A stretch of 64,000 nucleotides of DNA from assembly GCA_902806575.1 (NCBI GenBank), contig CADCXD010000002.1, positions 2,542,001-2,606,000 of the forward strand, in the 5' to 3' direction. This document shows, one piece after another, positions 1 to 12,098 of the stretch. This DNA is from Jackrogersella multiformis. Lineage: Eukaryota > Ascomycota > Sordariomycetes > Xylariales > Hypoxylaceae. The notes under the pieces are model-generated. The model had not been told where the DNA came from. It saw only the letters and a list, made by a program, of their open reading frames with translations, and ran no database searches. The stretch's first letter is position 1; each line of letters starts with the position of its first letter. The position numbers and the translations under genes are program-made.

Positions 1-3000
1 TCTTCAGCTATATGCTCTCATAGCTATTATCATTAAGGAGTTCGTCCAGAATTGGTATGCTAGGATTACGCCGGATGAGACTTTCGTCGCCGAAATTGTG
101 CAAATCATAGCCCACTGTACCCGCGCACTAGAGCAAAGGCTACGGAACGTAGACCTCGAGAGTCTATTATTCGATGAGCTCCCAGAATTGCTAGATGCAC
201 ATATCCGAGGTTGGCTACCATATCTATTCTTATCTGGCCGCCGACTCGATTAGTATATACCATTATCCTATTGCTAACGACATCCCATAGCATATCGAAT
301 TGCAAAAAGCTCAGTGGCCCGTCCACCGGTCGAGGCTAATTCACGCGAGATCTATCACTCACTCTGGCCGCTACCCGCTCTTTCTCCAGTTCCCAAGCCC
401 GAGTCTAGCAATGCCCAGGCTCAGGCAAACAACGAAAGCGCGTACCGGCAGCTTTTAATCCAGGGTGTTCTGGCTGTTCTACTTCCAACCGAGGATCTTG
501 AGAATGAGTGCTTGACCGCAATAGTTGGACAACTATTCTCGGAACTCGTTATTGGCAATCTTATCGTCAATAAATTATCAGAGCCATGGCTCATATGGGA
601 AGGTCTGATCATGCTAACGAGATTGATACGCACGAAAAGTACAACAAATGCTTCTCCTGGACCTAGAGACGTTGCGCCGAGCATTAATCTAAAAACAGGC
701 TCCGGAATGGTTCCGCCGACTACGAGCAAACTTAGCGTGCGTATCCAGGAGACATTCTGGTCCGTGGTCCAATGGGGTTTCGTTATAGTAAACTCGATAC
801 GATTGATCATCAGCACGATAATGCTTTCCCGAGCACTCCCTCCGAGATCCACCCCTAGCTTCACTCGCCAGGTAAAAGGAAACTCTCATAGCGATAGAGA
901 GGAGCCGTACCAACCCCCGACAGCTTGGGAGTCTCCCTCGCATCCAGTCAAGATTCCCGTCGCAAACTTCAAAGTCTGGTCTTGTGCTGGGAACCTACTC
1001 GAAATGGACGCTCGCATGCCGTGGATGAGCGGGGCGTTGTCCATGATACAATGGGGAACTCTCAAAGGTCCTGGAAACCTGGCAGGGTTTGACGGGATGA
1101 TCGATAGGTAGGCAAATCAGTATTCTTTTCTTATCCGTCACAGCAGCACCCATCTCGTCACCTCGCATACATCACGGGTCACTTGATCAAAGTTTGTCCA
1201 TTCATCTTTCAGAAACGTCCTGTCTCGCAAGTGTGCATGGCAAGCATTTCCTCTTCCATCACAAGATTAATTTCCATGGTCGATCGGATATCGACTTGGC
1301 AAATCGACGAAACGAGGCAACGATACTTAGGCCAAACCTCTTTTAGTAAGACCAGCATCTACCTAGTCGAGAGAGGTGCTGTACGACCCTGCCCAGGTGC
1401 CCTCCTTTGATGTCGCGGCCGGATAAACAGGCAAGTCACCCAAGGTCTGGTATTTACCAGGGGTCAGCAGCAGGGCACCTCATTCCAGGGGTCGTCTTCA
1501 TTCGCGACCAATGACCGGGTAAACCTAGATATCCTTCATCCGATTGCACGATAAACGTCGCGGGGCTGAGTGTACCAGACCTGCCTGGCCATCCGCGAGC
1601 CTTATTTACGCGCCCAACTTTGGAACTTGCAGGGATTCCTGCCCTCGACCAAGGATCCCATCAGTCACTCCGTCAATTCCAGTACGACGCCACGAACTCT
1701 TTTCCGTTTCGCTTCGTACCGCTGGAACCCCACCGCTACCGTTCCCGCACGCACGGGCTTGTCTCCGACGCGCGTTGTTCAAGCTAGGGACTTTTACACA
1801 ACAGATCCCATCTCGAGCCTAGCGACGCCTGCTAGGGATTCTACTTGGATCTTAATACTTTCCGTACTAGTTGGGGCCGTCCACCACCCAAGTGTATCCA
1901 ATATTCCCGCTCTTGGTGGGATCGGCGGGGCGGCGACGACGATTCTATTCAGCTCCGAATACCGTCAGACATGATCGTCCAAAGGTGGCACTAGCTTGCG
2001 TAGCTTAGACCAGGATATTTTGAAACCTTTCCGAGAGCAACAATACGGCTTATCGAATACCCTAGCTCCGTACTGCCCATGTATCGTACACCATCTTGGC
2101 CATACCGTTTAAACTCAATCGATCTGAGCTCTCAAGGTCCTGGCCTCGCATATTTGCGCCCAAAATATCATCATCGTCGTCCCTCGTCTCCGATCGGACA
2201 GGGCCGGGGGTAGCCCTAGGGCTTATGCAGCTTTCTAGCTCCCCTGTAGGAGCTCTCTTCTCCGCGCAAAACTCCGCCGTCCCTTGAAGCCTCGCCTCGC
2301 TTGTCGGTTTGATACAATCATGCGTGGTAGGCCTCGCATTATCAATCATTTTAAAGTGTGGTTACACCTGGTCATTAGTGCCTTAACTGTGAGGCCATGG
2401 TTGCAGCAGCAAGATTCCATTATAGAACGGTTCGGATTATCTGCCCTAAGAACCTGACTCTTTCGAATTCGCGTTCCCCCCTCGAAACATCCCGCTTACG
2501 GTAACACACATACCACTAAACCCCCCACGTTCCCTGCAACGTCTTTTCCTTAGAAGCTTCTATTAATGTTCTCTGGTACATGGTTTGCGCTGTACTATAC
2601 TGATCTCGCACAGACTTCTCTCGCATCATATCCACGCCTATATTCTCGATCCTACTCGCCTTCCCCCGCTCCTTCGAGCCGTACGCGGTGCTCTCTTCCC
2701 CAACAACGCCCCAGGCACGCCCAGCTTGATCCCTCCCTCGTCTAACGAACAGCTGGCCGCCCTGCGTCGTAGATGCGCTAGCGCGCTTTTGGCGCTTGTT
2801 CCGAAGAGGGTGGCCAGGCTTTATTATGGTAGCAGTACCTGGCTCTGGTCTACCAGATCGACTAACGCTCAGAGAAGTCCGAGCTCGCGGTCCGGACCGT
2901 TTAAGGCCAAATGTAATAACATAGCACATAATACCAATAGCACTGGAGAGGAAGTTACACGCGTGCGGCTTACCGATGAGAGTAAATCTGTTAGAGACAG

Positions 3001-3286
3001 CCATGCAACGTTGACCCCGGAAAGTTCAAAGCGGCAATTTGGAGACACCGGTGTGCCGCCGACCGAGGCTGGTGGCGACAGTCGGGCTGACATGTGCGAC
3101 AAGAGCGATGACGAGGAAGATAATAGGATCTTATCGGAGATCGAGACCGGCATTCTGGATATCTTCTCTGATCCCTATTGTAACAAGCACTTGGTGTATG
3201 GAATTCTAGAGCTCGTCCTCGTGCGCCTCATGCCCGAACTAGCCGAGAAAGGGGTCATCGAGTTGTGGGAAGAGCGACTGAGTTAG
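1..3286 (+). CDS. PXA-domain protein (sorting-nexin-associated type), 5' end outside window
   Basis: The 3' part of a PXA-domain protein, a family tied to endosome/ER membrane traffic. Deduced exons are <1-209, 291-1107 and 2614-3286, giving about 565 residues. The reading frame starts at base 2. The first exon encodes the PXA core (segments LYALIAIIIKEFVQNWY, HCTRALEQRL, ELLDAHIR). Splicing over 210-290 (branch TGCTAAC, acceptor CATAG) continues it with REIYHSLWPLPALSPVP and QLLIQGVLAVLLPTEDLEN, both typical of the fungal family. Exon 2 ends at GFDGMID and rejoins in phase at LLSHHIHAYILDP. The last exon carries LPPLLRAVRGALFPNNAPG and the conserved C-terminus HLVYGILELVLVRLMPELAEKG. The oddity is the second intron, 1108-2613. 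Exact function is unknown; family assignment is strong from sequence recall, and start and upstream exons are not visible. Confidence 0.85.
1108..2613 (+). other. 1.5 kb intron inside the PXA gene
   Basis: Donor GTAGGC at 1108 and acceptor CGCACAG ending at 2613 join two exons in phase, and the joined protein matches the family without a gap. The 1506-nt length is far above the 50-130 nt of the other introns here. The interior is not AT-rich, has pyrimidine-rich stretches near 1640-1760 and some open frames on both strands (for example 1570-1974 plus, 2062-2349 minus). I recognise no product in them. Confidence 0.6.
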
Positions 3287-5297
3287 GGAGGGCCGGCCGT
3301 TCGGTCCCCTCGTAAATAAAATAAGTAATGTAATGATTGATACCCAACCAACTGGCCTGCTCGTTAGAGAACACAACCTAAAAAAAGTAAATTTAAAAGA
3401 GTTTCAAACATTCATGCACCGCCCTGGTCCAGATCGAGGCACCACCTCTTATGCAATGCAACGTACATGTCCAACATAAGCAGCAACAGAGAACTGACGG
3501 GGCCGAGGGGCGAGAAGTTCCGGAAGCTAGTTACAGAGCCGCCCAGAGGCTCCGCTTTTGATGTTTATGTTTTATGTCTATCTGCTGTCCGGCTCGCGGA
3601 AAGGGGCCTGGTAAGCATTACAATGTAGAAGGTTACTCCAAAAATAAACGTTCGGTCGTGGCATTAGGACGGTCAGATAGTTAAAACCAAACCCCTTCTT
3701 CTGAGCAGTGTAACCGTAACCTATCCCCGAGAGTGGTTCTTACGAGGACCATATCCTAGCTGACCGGTTTCTGCGTGGCTTATATGCCCCTTTTTCTTGC
3801 GTGTCTCGGCGAGGAGGCGAGACGAGAGGTACGGTGGTAAGTAGGTAGGTAGGTAGGTGTGAGATTAACCATGTAGGTAGTAGAATCATGCTCTCATCTC
3901 ACAACACATACGGATGGATGCTACTCGGAGATAGCAAGGGGAAGTAGAGCAGTGTAATTCAAAATTAGTGTCAGCTACGTAGAAAATACAATCCGGATGA
4001 ACGCCTGATGGTGCTGCTTTGTAAAAAAAAATTTAAAAAATAACAATGGACCGAAACACTTTCCCCTTTCCACTAAGACACCAACACCGGTCACCAAACA
4101 CCTTCGCGCCCCCTTGCCCCCCCTGGTCCCCTTTGCCCATTTGCCTCCTCCCCCTCCCCCCACGGACGACAGGACAGTTTCCGTCTCCCCGTCCAAAATG
4201 AGATCTGACTTCAGCGAACGTGTGCATTGCTCCTCTTACTCCCTACTCCCTCCCCCTTTTCCCATTCCCTTCTTTGTTTCTTTGTTTCCTCCAACTCCGC
4301 CAAGAATAAACGAGGGGCTCGAGGCGTAGACCGTTCGTCTCTCTTCGCGGTGCCGCGCCGGAGACACGGAGACACAGGCTTATATACGGGTGGTGGATCC
4401 TATAGAAATACCGAGAGAGAGAAAAAAAGGAGCAATCGAGGTGTGGCTTTTTTTTTTCAGACTTGCGGACGGCGTTTCCTGGTTATCGGTTGTTTTCGCG
4501 TGGGCGGGACAAAGTCTTGCTGCCGGATAGACGACGGATAGTATAGCAGTAGTAGTAGTAGCAGTAGTAGCAGTAGTAGTAATATATCAATATAGCATCG
4601 AAGAGAGAGGATAATAGCGCCGAACAAGCTTTTCCTTCCCTTCGCTTCTTCCTTTCTCTCTCTCCCTCTCCCTCTCTTCGTCGATCGCTCGAATTTCGGG
4701 TATATTGCTAGGCTGAACGCGCGGTGGGGCGACGGGGTATATGTGTGCCTAGGTATGTATATGATTGATGCTTCGTGAGAAATATAGTGTATATAATTAG
4801 GTATGCTCGGTGTTAGTTGTTTTGGCAATGTTTTTTTTTTCTTTTTGTTGTTTATTTTTTTGTGTCCCTTTCCTCGACCCGGTTGACTCCAATAAGTATG
4901 AGCTTGGGTACTATCCTAGTTCCCCTGTGCTTGTCGTGAGACGTCCTGTGATGTATACTCAGAATTGTTCGGTGGTTCTGTAGCTATGGGCGCTGTAATC
5001 GGAAGTAGGTATGAAATAAGCGAAATACAATTATTATAGGGGCGGTCGGATGTCTCTGGTTCCTCTGGCTCTTGATTCGTCGCATAGTGCAGATCGAAAT
5101 CGAGAGGAACCTGAGTATTTAGTTTAGAAGACCCGATAGTCCGCTTCGGGTGCTGTCGCCAATCCGGTAGGGGACCCGACCCGACCATTAAATATTCTAG
5201 AACAAGGAGTCCAGCAGTTGCAGGAAGGCTCGAGGTACAGTGGACATGGAGAGTATCCACGGTTCACTGCCCTCGAAACGGACGACTTCAAGTGTTG
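3287..5297. other. Gene-free interval, pyrimidine-rich
   Basis: Lies between the PXA gene end and the stop of the CENPB-type gene. Contains a GTAG run near 3839-3857, C/T-rich tracts at 4060-4320 and 4620-4690, and a trinucleotide repeat at 4545-4582. Part is probably 3' UTR of the minus-strand gene. No recognisable coding region. Confidence 0.5.
4545..4582. repeat. Trinucleotide microsatellite (AGT/CAG variants)
   Basis: Imperfect AGT repeat with CAG interruptions. It produces a poly-leucine frame on the minus strand that is not a gene. Confidence 0.85.
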
Positions 5298-7168
5298 TCA
5301 TACACTCATCGACGTCTCATTCTTGATCAGGGGCGAGGGCGCCGTCGTCATCTCGGTGTCGCCCTCCGGTATCCTCGACAGCCCGCCAAAGCTCTGGATC
5401 ATCTGGCTGGCCTGGGGAATCCCATTCTGCTGCTGCGCCTGCAGCCTCAGCTTCTCGGTAAGGCCCAGCACTATTATGTAGTCGTGCTGGTCGATAAGAC
5501 CCGTAGATTTAATCTGCTGCATGAAGCTGAGGAGGGTGTCCGCGGCTCGTCTCGCGTCCTCCTGCGTCGGAGAACTCGGTGACGAACCCAACGTCGTCCC
5601 GGAGACCGCGGCCCCTGAACAGCTAGACCTGCCGGCTAGGCTGCTGTTGCTGCTCACGTGGTGCAGCGTCGTGGGCGGGGAGATAGCCGAGTCTAGGCCT
5701 CCGAAGGACGGGGGCGGGATCTCGTGGGTTGGCGACTCGAGGGCCGACGAGGGCGCCGTCCCGGACTGGCTGTACTTGGGCGTCAGCGGCTCGCTAGACT
5801 GTGGCTGGTTGATGTAGTCGAGGTGTCCAAGGTCCGGTACCGTCTGGCTTCGAGGACGCTGGAAGTTGGGGTTTCCAGGCGGCAGCTGGTTCCGATCGCC
5901 AAACATCCCCGAGTTCGGGTCTGGAGAGAAGTTGAACTGCGAGGTCGGGCTGAAAGCACCGGCGGAGAAGGTCGAGCTTGGCGGGTCCGTAACGGCGCTC
6001 GAAAGCGACGTCGAGCTCTGCGAATGCGGGTGGCGATACCCGTCGGTCTCGAAGTCCATGAAGTTGGTAGAAATGGAGTCTTTCTCCTCGGATTTCTCGA
6101 TCGCCGAAGAAACTTGGGGTGAAGTAGAGTGGTTGATCGGCGAAGCCGGGGAGACGCCTCCCGGTGTCTGCGTGGTAGATAACAACGGCGAGCCAGTGTC
6201 CAGCCGGGCGTTGTCAGGAATGGCGGTCTCTGAAGCTCTGCGGATCAATTTCCCCGGGCCGATGTTGTGCTTCTGCTTGAACTTCTCGATCCAGGAGGCG
6301 GTGATGGTTTTGAGAGGGCTGTCCGAGCCGGTACAGAACACCCGTGCCTTCTCCTCCATCTGGGAATCGCTAACCACGACCCCCTTCTTTTGCTGGCCCC
6401 GAACCCAGTTCGCGAGAGCTCGCTCAATGTCCGGCGGGGACTTTCCCTTGCTCTTCTTCACGGGAGAGCCGCCCTGGCTGTCCAGATTGAGGTAGAGTTC
6501 TTTCCTTCGTAATACCTTCGACACCGTGCTACCAAGGTAATGTTAGCAACTAGGATCCGATTCGACGCCTGTCGACGTTACCTTCGTTCAACGCCAAATT
6601 TCTGGCCAATCTCCGTCTGTTTGGCGTGAGGGTTGTCCTCGTGAAATAGACACATATTCCGACGATCTTCGTCCGTCAAGGTCTTCCTTGGCTGAGAAGT
6701 ATTTATCGTTGGTAACCTCGGTGGTTGTCTCATAGGAGCCGATGCCGGAGGGATTGGCACAGGAGGCGCGGAGTAGCTCTGAGGAGGGTTCGTCCGTAGG
6801 CTGGGCCACGGAACCTGGGACGGCTGTTGAGTTGGTATTATCAACGGATGCGGGAGATGACCAGCAAAGTTGTTATGCGGTTGGCTATGCATTGGGTGAG
6901 GAACTGGTGGCGGAGCCATGCCGATAGACTCTGATGGCAATCCATGAGTCGCCGGCGGGATATAATAGTCTCCTCCGTAAGTCGTCATGGCCATATGAGT
7001 ATAGGCGCTCATATCGACCCATTGTTCGTTCGAGTACGAGTTATCGTGAGACAGGTGGTTATCCTGGTCTATACCAGTTGAGCCGATTATTGTATTGTGC
7101 ATGGCTATAGTGCTAACTGAGCCGCCTATACTAGATAGTTGGTGGGATCCGTAGGTAACAGCCCGCAT
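5298..7168 (-). CDS. HTH CENPB-type DNA-binding protein, putative transcription factor
   Basis: Exons 7168-6582 and 6528-5298, with a 53-nt intron (donor GTAACG, branch TGCTAAC, acceptor GGTAG), encode 605 residues. Residues about 161-209 form a CENP-B N-terminal/psq-like helix-turn-helix (RKTLTDEDRRNM, QTEIGQKFGVERSTVSKVL), with the intron inside the recognition part. Residues about 224-280 match a Tc5-transposase-type HTH (DIERALANWVRGQQKKG, ITASWIEKFKQKHNIG). The rest is low-complexity Ser/Pro/Gln. There is no DDE catalytic domain, so this looks like a host regulator of transposase ancestry rather than a transposon. Fungal relatives of this kind are nuclear proteins, mostly uncharacterised. 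The start is the first ATG of the open frame. Specific target genes cannot be inferred. Confidence 0.8.
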
Positions 7169-10000
7169 TGACTGACAGTCACGGTGTAGACTGGTTATAT
7201 GATGTTTCTGTTATGTAGGTTTTGTAACAAGCCCGCAGCTAGAGTCTGATAGAGAGGTAGGATTGGCGCTGGCGACTGTGGAGATCTGCCGGGACGGTTT
7301 TTTTGGCAACTCGACTTTTACGGGCGGAAGACGGCATGCATACTCAGTCAACCAATTAGTCCTCTAGGGGGGTTAGGTGTGCCGTGGCCTCCGGTGTGTA
7401 TAATTCACTGTCCTCGTGAGCTGTTGGGAGCTGCAGCAAAAGTTGGCGGTCTGCCAAAAGGTTGACCGGTAAGTCTCCTGGGATGATGATGAGCGAGGAG
7501 GCGCAAATCTCAACTCAGGTAGCTAGTCGTATGGCTGATGTTGTATCCCATGCGCAGAGATAGAAAATCGACTTTAAAAATAAGGAACCAACCAACAAAC
7601 ACCTTGGGGGGCGTACCGTTTTCTATCAGGTTGACCCAACTCCAACTCTTTTAACACCTTTTCGACAACAAATCCTCTTCTCCTAAGTCGTTCTGATATT
7701 TCCTATTTCGAATTTCCCCCTTAGTGGTTGTCTCTCTTTCCTTCTCTCTTTTGCTGCATCGAGGAGCAGGAGAAGATGGCCTGTGCCGTTGGTGTAAATA
7801 GAAACGGCCGAAGGGTTGACAAAAACGCAGCAGGGTGGACGGCGTAGCAAACAGAAATCAACTAGGACTAGTGAAGTGGCTTTCACCAGCTTGACCATCG
7901 ATTGAAGGTCTAGCTTCCCTAGTAGAGGACGCCGTAATGCAGTCTCATAGCTGGGCTTTCAAGATAGGAATATCAGACGCACGGCGAAAGGTAGGGCTAG
8001 ATGCTAGACACAGAACATGTGGAGGAGACCGTACATAGATACATATGTAGTCTGTATGCAGTAACAGGGATGTGAAAGTGCCCTCGAGTCCGGGGGGCCT
8101 GAATTACAAGAGATACTTAGAAGGGGGGGGTGTGTGTGGTATTAACCCTCGAGGGATAAGATGTGGTATGACAGGTCTGACAAGACGAGGGTCCCTACTC
8201 AGAGGTACAGATGAATTAATGTAGTTAGGCCCGTGGATGTGCGTCTAAAGAGGGCTGGCTAGCCGGGGTTGAATCTTCAAGGTGTGTGGAGAGACCACGA
8301 TGTTACGGTGCTTTTTTTACTTGTCAGAGAAACCACAAACTGGAGAGCTATATCCTGGACGACAGCCATGCCCACCAGACGGGAATGACAAGGGCCGCAA
8401 AAAGCAACTGAAAGCGCCACCCCCGGGGCACTCGGCAAGCCGTACAGGTTAGGACGTAGCAGTGGTTGTGTATGAGACAAGCCGAATGAAATGCGAGAGA
8501 AGCAGAGAAGGGGGAGAGAGAGAAGAGAGAAAAGAGAGAGAATAAAAAATAATGAAAATTGAAGACCTTAGTTAGAAGACTTTCATCAAGACTTTCCTAA
8601 CTAATAATTTTCATAAGACGAAATAGAAAGACGAGAGAGATGGCTTTCGTTTAGACTGCATTTTCCCTAGCGCTCCCGTTCGGGTGGCTGCCCGCCATGC
8701 CTCTAGCTGATAATATCTCTCGACGAAAGTTCTTTTTGGCGTTGACGAGCATAGAGAGAGAGAGGGAGAGCAACGAGGGGCGAGCCGATCTGGCTGGTCA
8801 GGTCAACCGAATCTGACTAAAGTGCGGGTAACTGGATGCTCCCGAGGTGGAACTAGGGCATGGGGATCTTCGAAATGAAAAGACGATGGATTATGAATTA
8901 CATACTATTATGTTAGCATGTAAAAAGAGAATGATGATAGCAAATCTTGCCCTATTTCTTATTAGGGATTATGAGTCCTGAATAAAACCCCACATGCAGT
9001 CGAACCAAGGGACGCTCTTCTTCCTCTCACCTCTCGTCAGCTTGCTCGTTACCTAGAGCCCATCTAGGTGGTTACTCTGTGTATTTTAATATTATCACAC
9101 CCTGATTAAAAATGGAACATCAGGATGCTAAATAAGAAGATGCAAACAACCACGACGAATAGATGCTTTACCCCTTGCCACGGTCCAACTTATCTAGGCT
9201 CACGATAGGTAGGTAGTCAGGTAGTTGAGATGAATGGGTTTAGCTAAACCGGGTTGGCAATATTAGGGACCATGACAGAGTGGACCAGGTGAGCCGTCGC
9301 GACACCTACATAGGTAACTCGGCGGGAAGTATTGCAAGCATTAAGACGACCGAAAGAAGAGCCCTGCGCCGCAACTCGAATAAGAGACGCTCAATGAGTT
9401 ATTTCGTAGAGCTTGGCCTTCGTTTTCTTCTCCACTGGAGTTCGTTTTGGTATTAGCGGACTCGCACGCTCGTTGACGGGCTGACCTAGCAGGGTGCCAT
9501 GGTCTGCATGGTCCACATTCCCCCATGTAAGAAACGGACCGTATCGCCTTTTCATAGGGCAAACATGGGCCACTCTCTGCCACCGTTTCCGTCCACAACG
9601 GATCGTCATAATAAGTTCCTGCGATATTATTTGACGGTCGCTAGCGAGCCAGATCTCTCCAAAGCCTCGAGAGAGCTTCATGTGAGCCCCTCACCTTCTG
9701 AAGACCAGCTTAGCAGCTTAGAAACATATCCAGTCATGGCCTCAAGCCGAGGTCGAGGACGCGTATTTTTACTCAGCCTGTTAGCTTAGAAGATGATTAA
9801 CAATCCTTTAATTCCTTTTCGATCTACTAGAGCTCATCTGGTTTGCTCCTTTCGTGTATCACGTTCAGTGTTAGTAGTAGCAGTAATAATAGCAGTAGCT
9901 CAGGAGAAGCGTCATCATGAAGGGGCCCGGCAAGGTAGCTCTCGTCCAATTCGGCCATAATCGGACCATATGATGACAAAGGAGGGGTATTGATATCTTA

Positions 10001-10020
10001 TTGTATTGTATTGTATTGTA
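10001..10020. repeat. TTGTA pentanucleotide repeat, four copies
   Basis: Four perfect TTGTA units in a non-coding interval. Confidence 0.9.
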
Positions 10021-12057
10021 TTTGTGTTGTGTTCGCCGAGCCGAGCGAAGGTCATCTTTGCTCTTTGCTACCTACCAGCCTACTTACCTCCTACTATTAC
10101 TTCCACAATCATAATCATACATACCTAGGTAGATAGTGCGTAATTCCCACTATCTCCGTTTGTGAGACAACCTCGACCAGGTCAAATTGAGATGGGCAGC
10201 ATACGGGGGCCCCTGTCTTCCACCCCCAAGACCGATTGCGCCAGGGGTTTTTCCCCCAAGAAAAGTCTGTGAGTTTTCTTAACCGGTCCTGATGAGGTCT
10301 TGACCTTCCTTCCCTCCCCAGTTCCATACCTATATTTCATCGGTTGTCAACCGTTCAATGCCGGAAAGTGGAAAGCCTCACACTTCTAGGGCAGATCATG
10401 GCAGGCCATAAAAGATCGATGTCATGCAAACCAGGGTTGAGATCTCTACCCACGCGTCAATGACCTTATTCGAGTCTTGACGTACGCGATACTCGCTCCC
10501 TTAGAAGGCTAAGGCCGTTACGAATCCGTACATACATATATCATATTCATATACAGACCTAGGTATACATATAAATCGCTACCACATGCGCGGTCCGAGC
10601 ATAAGACAACGCATTGTTCCTGGCAAGCTGTCTAAGCATCATCTACGGCCTCGTGACAAATTGTCAGTAATGCGACGGGACACCATTCTTTAGAGGCAGT
10701 TCTCGCCTGGAAGTGCTCTTGTAGCACTTTACCGGGTGAGGGTTGTTCTATCAAGCCGTCGTGGCAAGCAAGCAAGCTTGTGTAGCATCTAGACCCCAAG
10801 CCGACGGGAAGATATCTAGGATCAACATGCCTCCAACATGCCTCGATATTTATCGATATTTATCGACCGGTAAGATTCATACAGCCTATGCCTATTGCCT
10901 ATGTTAGTGAGATTCAGCTGCGACTCATTTCCACTTCATTCGTTATGAACATGTTCTTCAGCGGCTCGGACGCGAGGCAACTTGCTATCAAACTACCAAC
11001 AAGTTCTAGACGAAGAGCGTAGATAGGATAGGCCTGTATATTCCAGCACCTTGGTTCTATGGGCAGAGCAACCAACAGCAGTTTGCAGAGCGGTAGGCTG
11101 GAATTACCATTGGACATAATTTCCGGGTCAGACGCGAGGCCTTCACCGAGGTCCGTTGGGCGATTGGGCATGAATGGTCAAGGAGGTCCAAGCGAGTACA
11201 GTGCTCTTTTCCGTGGTCCGGGCTATCTTCCAGTTGGTCAGCTCTATCTATATCCTGGACTATCCATGCCTAACTTCAGAAGAGGCTTGAATCCTAGAAA
11301 GCAAGGGCTCTTTCGAGCTTAGCGTCGCTATGAGAAGTACCAGTTGTTGCCACAAGGCCGAGATTCGTGCTACGGTACGGTACGGTACAAAGCTGCGAGG
11401 CGTCTGTGCAGCTCTTGTTTCTTTCGGCTTCATGCAAGGCTCAACAATACCTACCTACCTAGGGTACCCTTCCCCCTTCCCCTCCTTCTCTTCCCCCCCC
11501 CCATCCCCATCGTGGGCTGTCGAGAGTCGGCTACTCCTCCCACATATGATTTCATACCTAGGTAGGCATAGGTAGGTAGATAAATCCTTAAGTCAAGTAG
11601 GTAGCGAGATCGCCCTTAGCCGTAGCCGGCCCAGGAGGTACATAGTACGCTGCCGACAATGCGGCTGTGGAGTTAAGATACCCGTTGGATACCCTGCGCA
11701 CTACTCGGCGATCGAAGTAACGTCATGCCGCGACAATCTATTGTCGTAAAAGCAGCAGCCCATTGGCTTGGTACCCATCTCGTCCATCCTTTGAGACGAC
11801 ACAAGTTCCCATAAGCAAACCTCGGCGTTAGTGATCACGTTGCCGGCGCGGCCAAGTCTTTTCAACCCCGAAGACATATTAAAGCATAAACTATTGCGAT
11901 ATTCGGACCTCGCCATCCGTCACAAACGTGACTCTTCTCATTTCAAATCGGGAAAGCAGCAAGCATTGATGAAGAAATGACGACATGCCATCGAAACATT
12001 AAACGAAGAAAATACCTATACGAAGCGCAGTTGACGCCGTATCGGCAGCCTGCAAGT

Positions 12058-12058
12058 G

Positions 12059-12097
<39 letters not shown>

Positions 12098-12098
12098 A
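12058..12098. repeat. CAT trinucleotide microsatellite
   Basis: About thirteen near-perfect CAT units. They create poly-Asp and poly-Ser frames on opposite strands that are not credible genes. Confidence 0.9.

Noticed and set aside
421..864. 147-codon minus-strand frame
   Set aside because: Antisense shadow of PXA exon 2, whose plus-strand product matches a known family.
4457..4828. Minus-strand frame with a poly-leucine stretch resembling a membrane protein
   Set aside because: The leucines are translation of the AGT/CAG microsatellite, and the rest is low-complexity.
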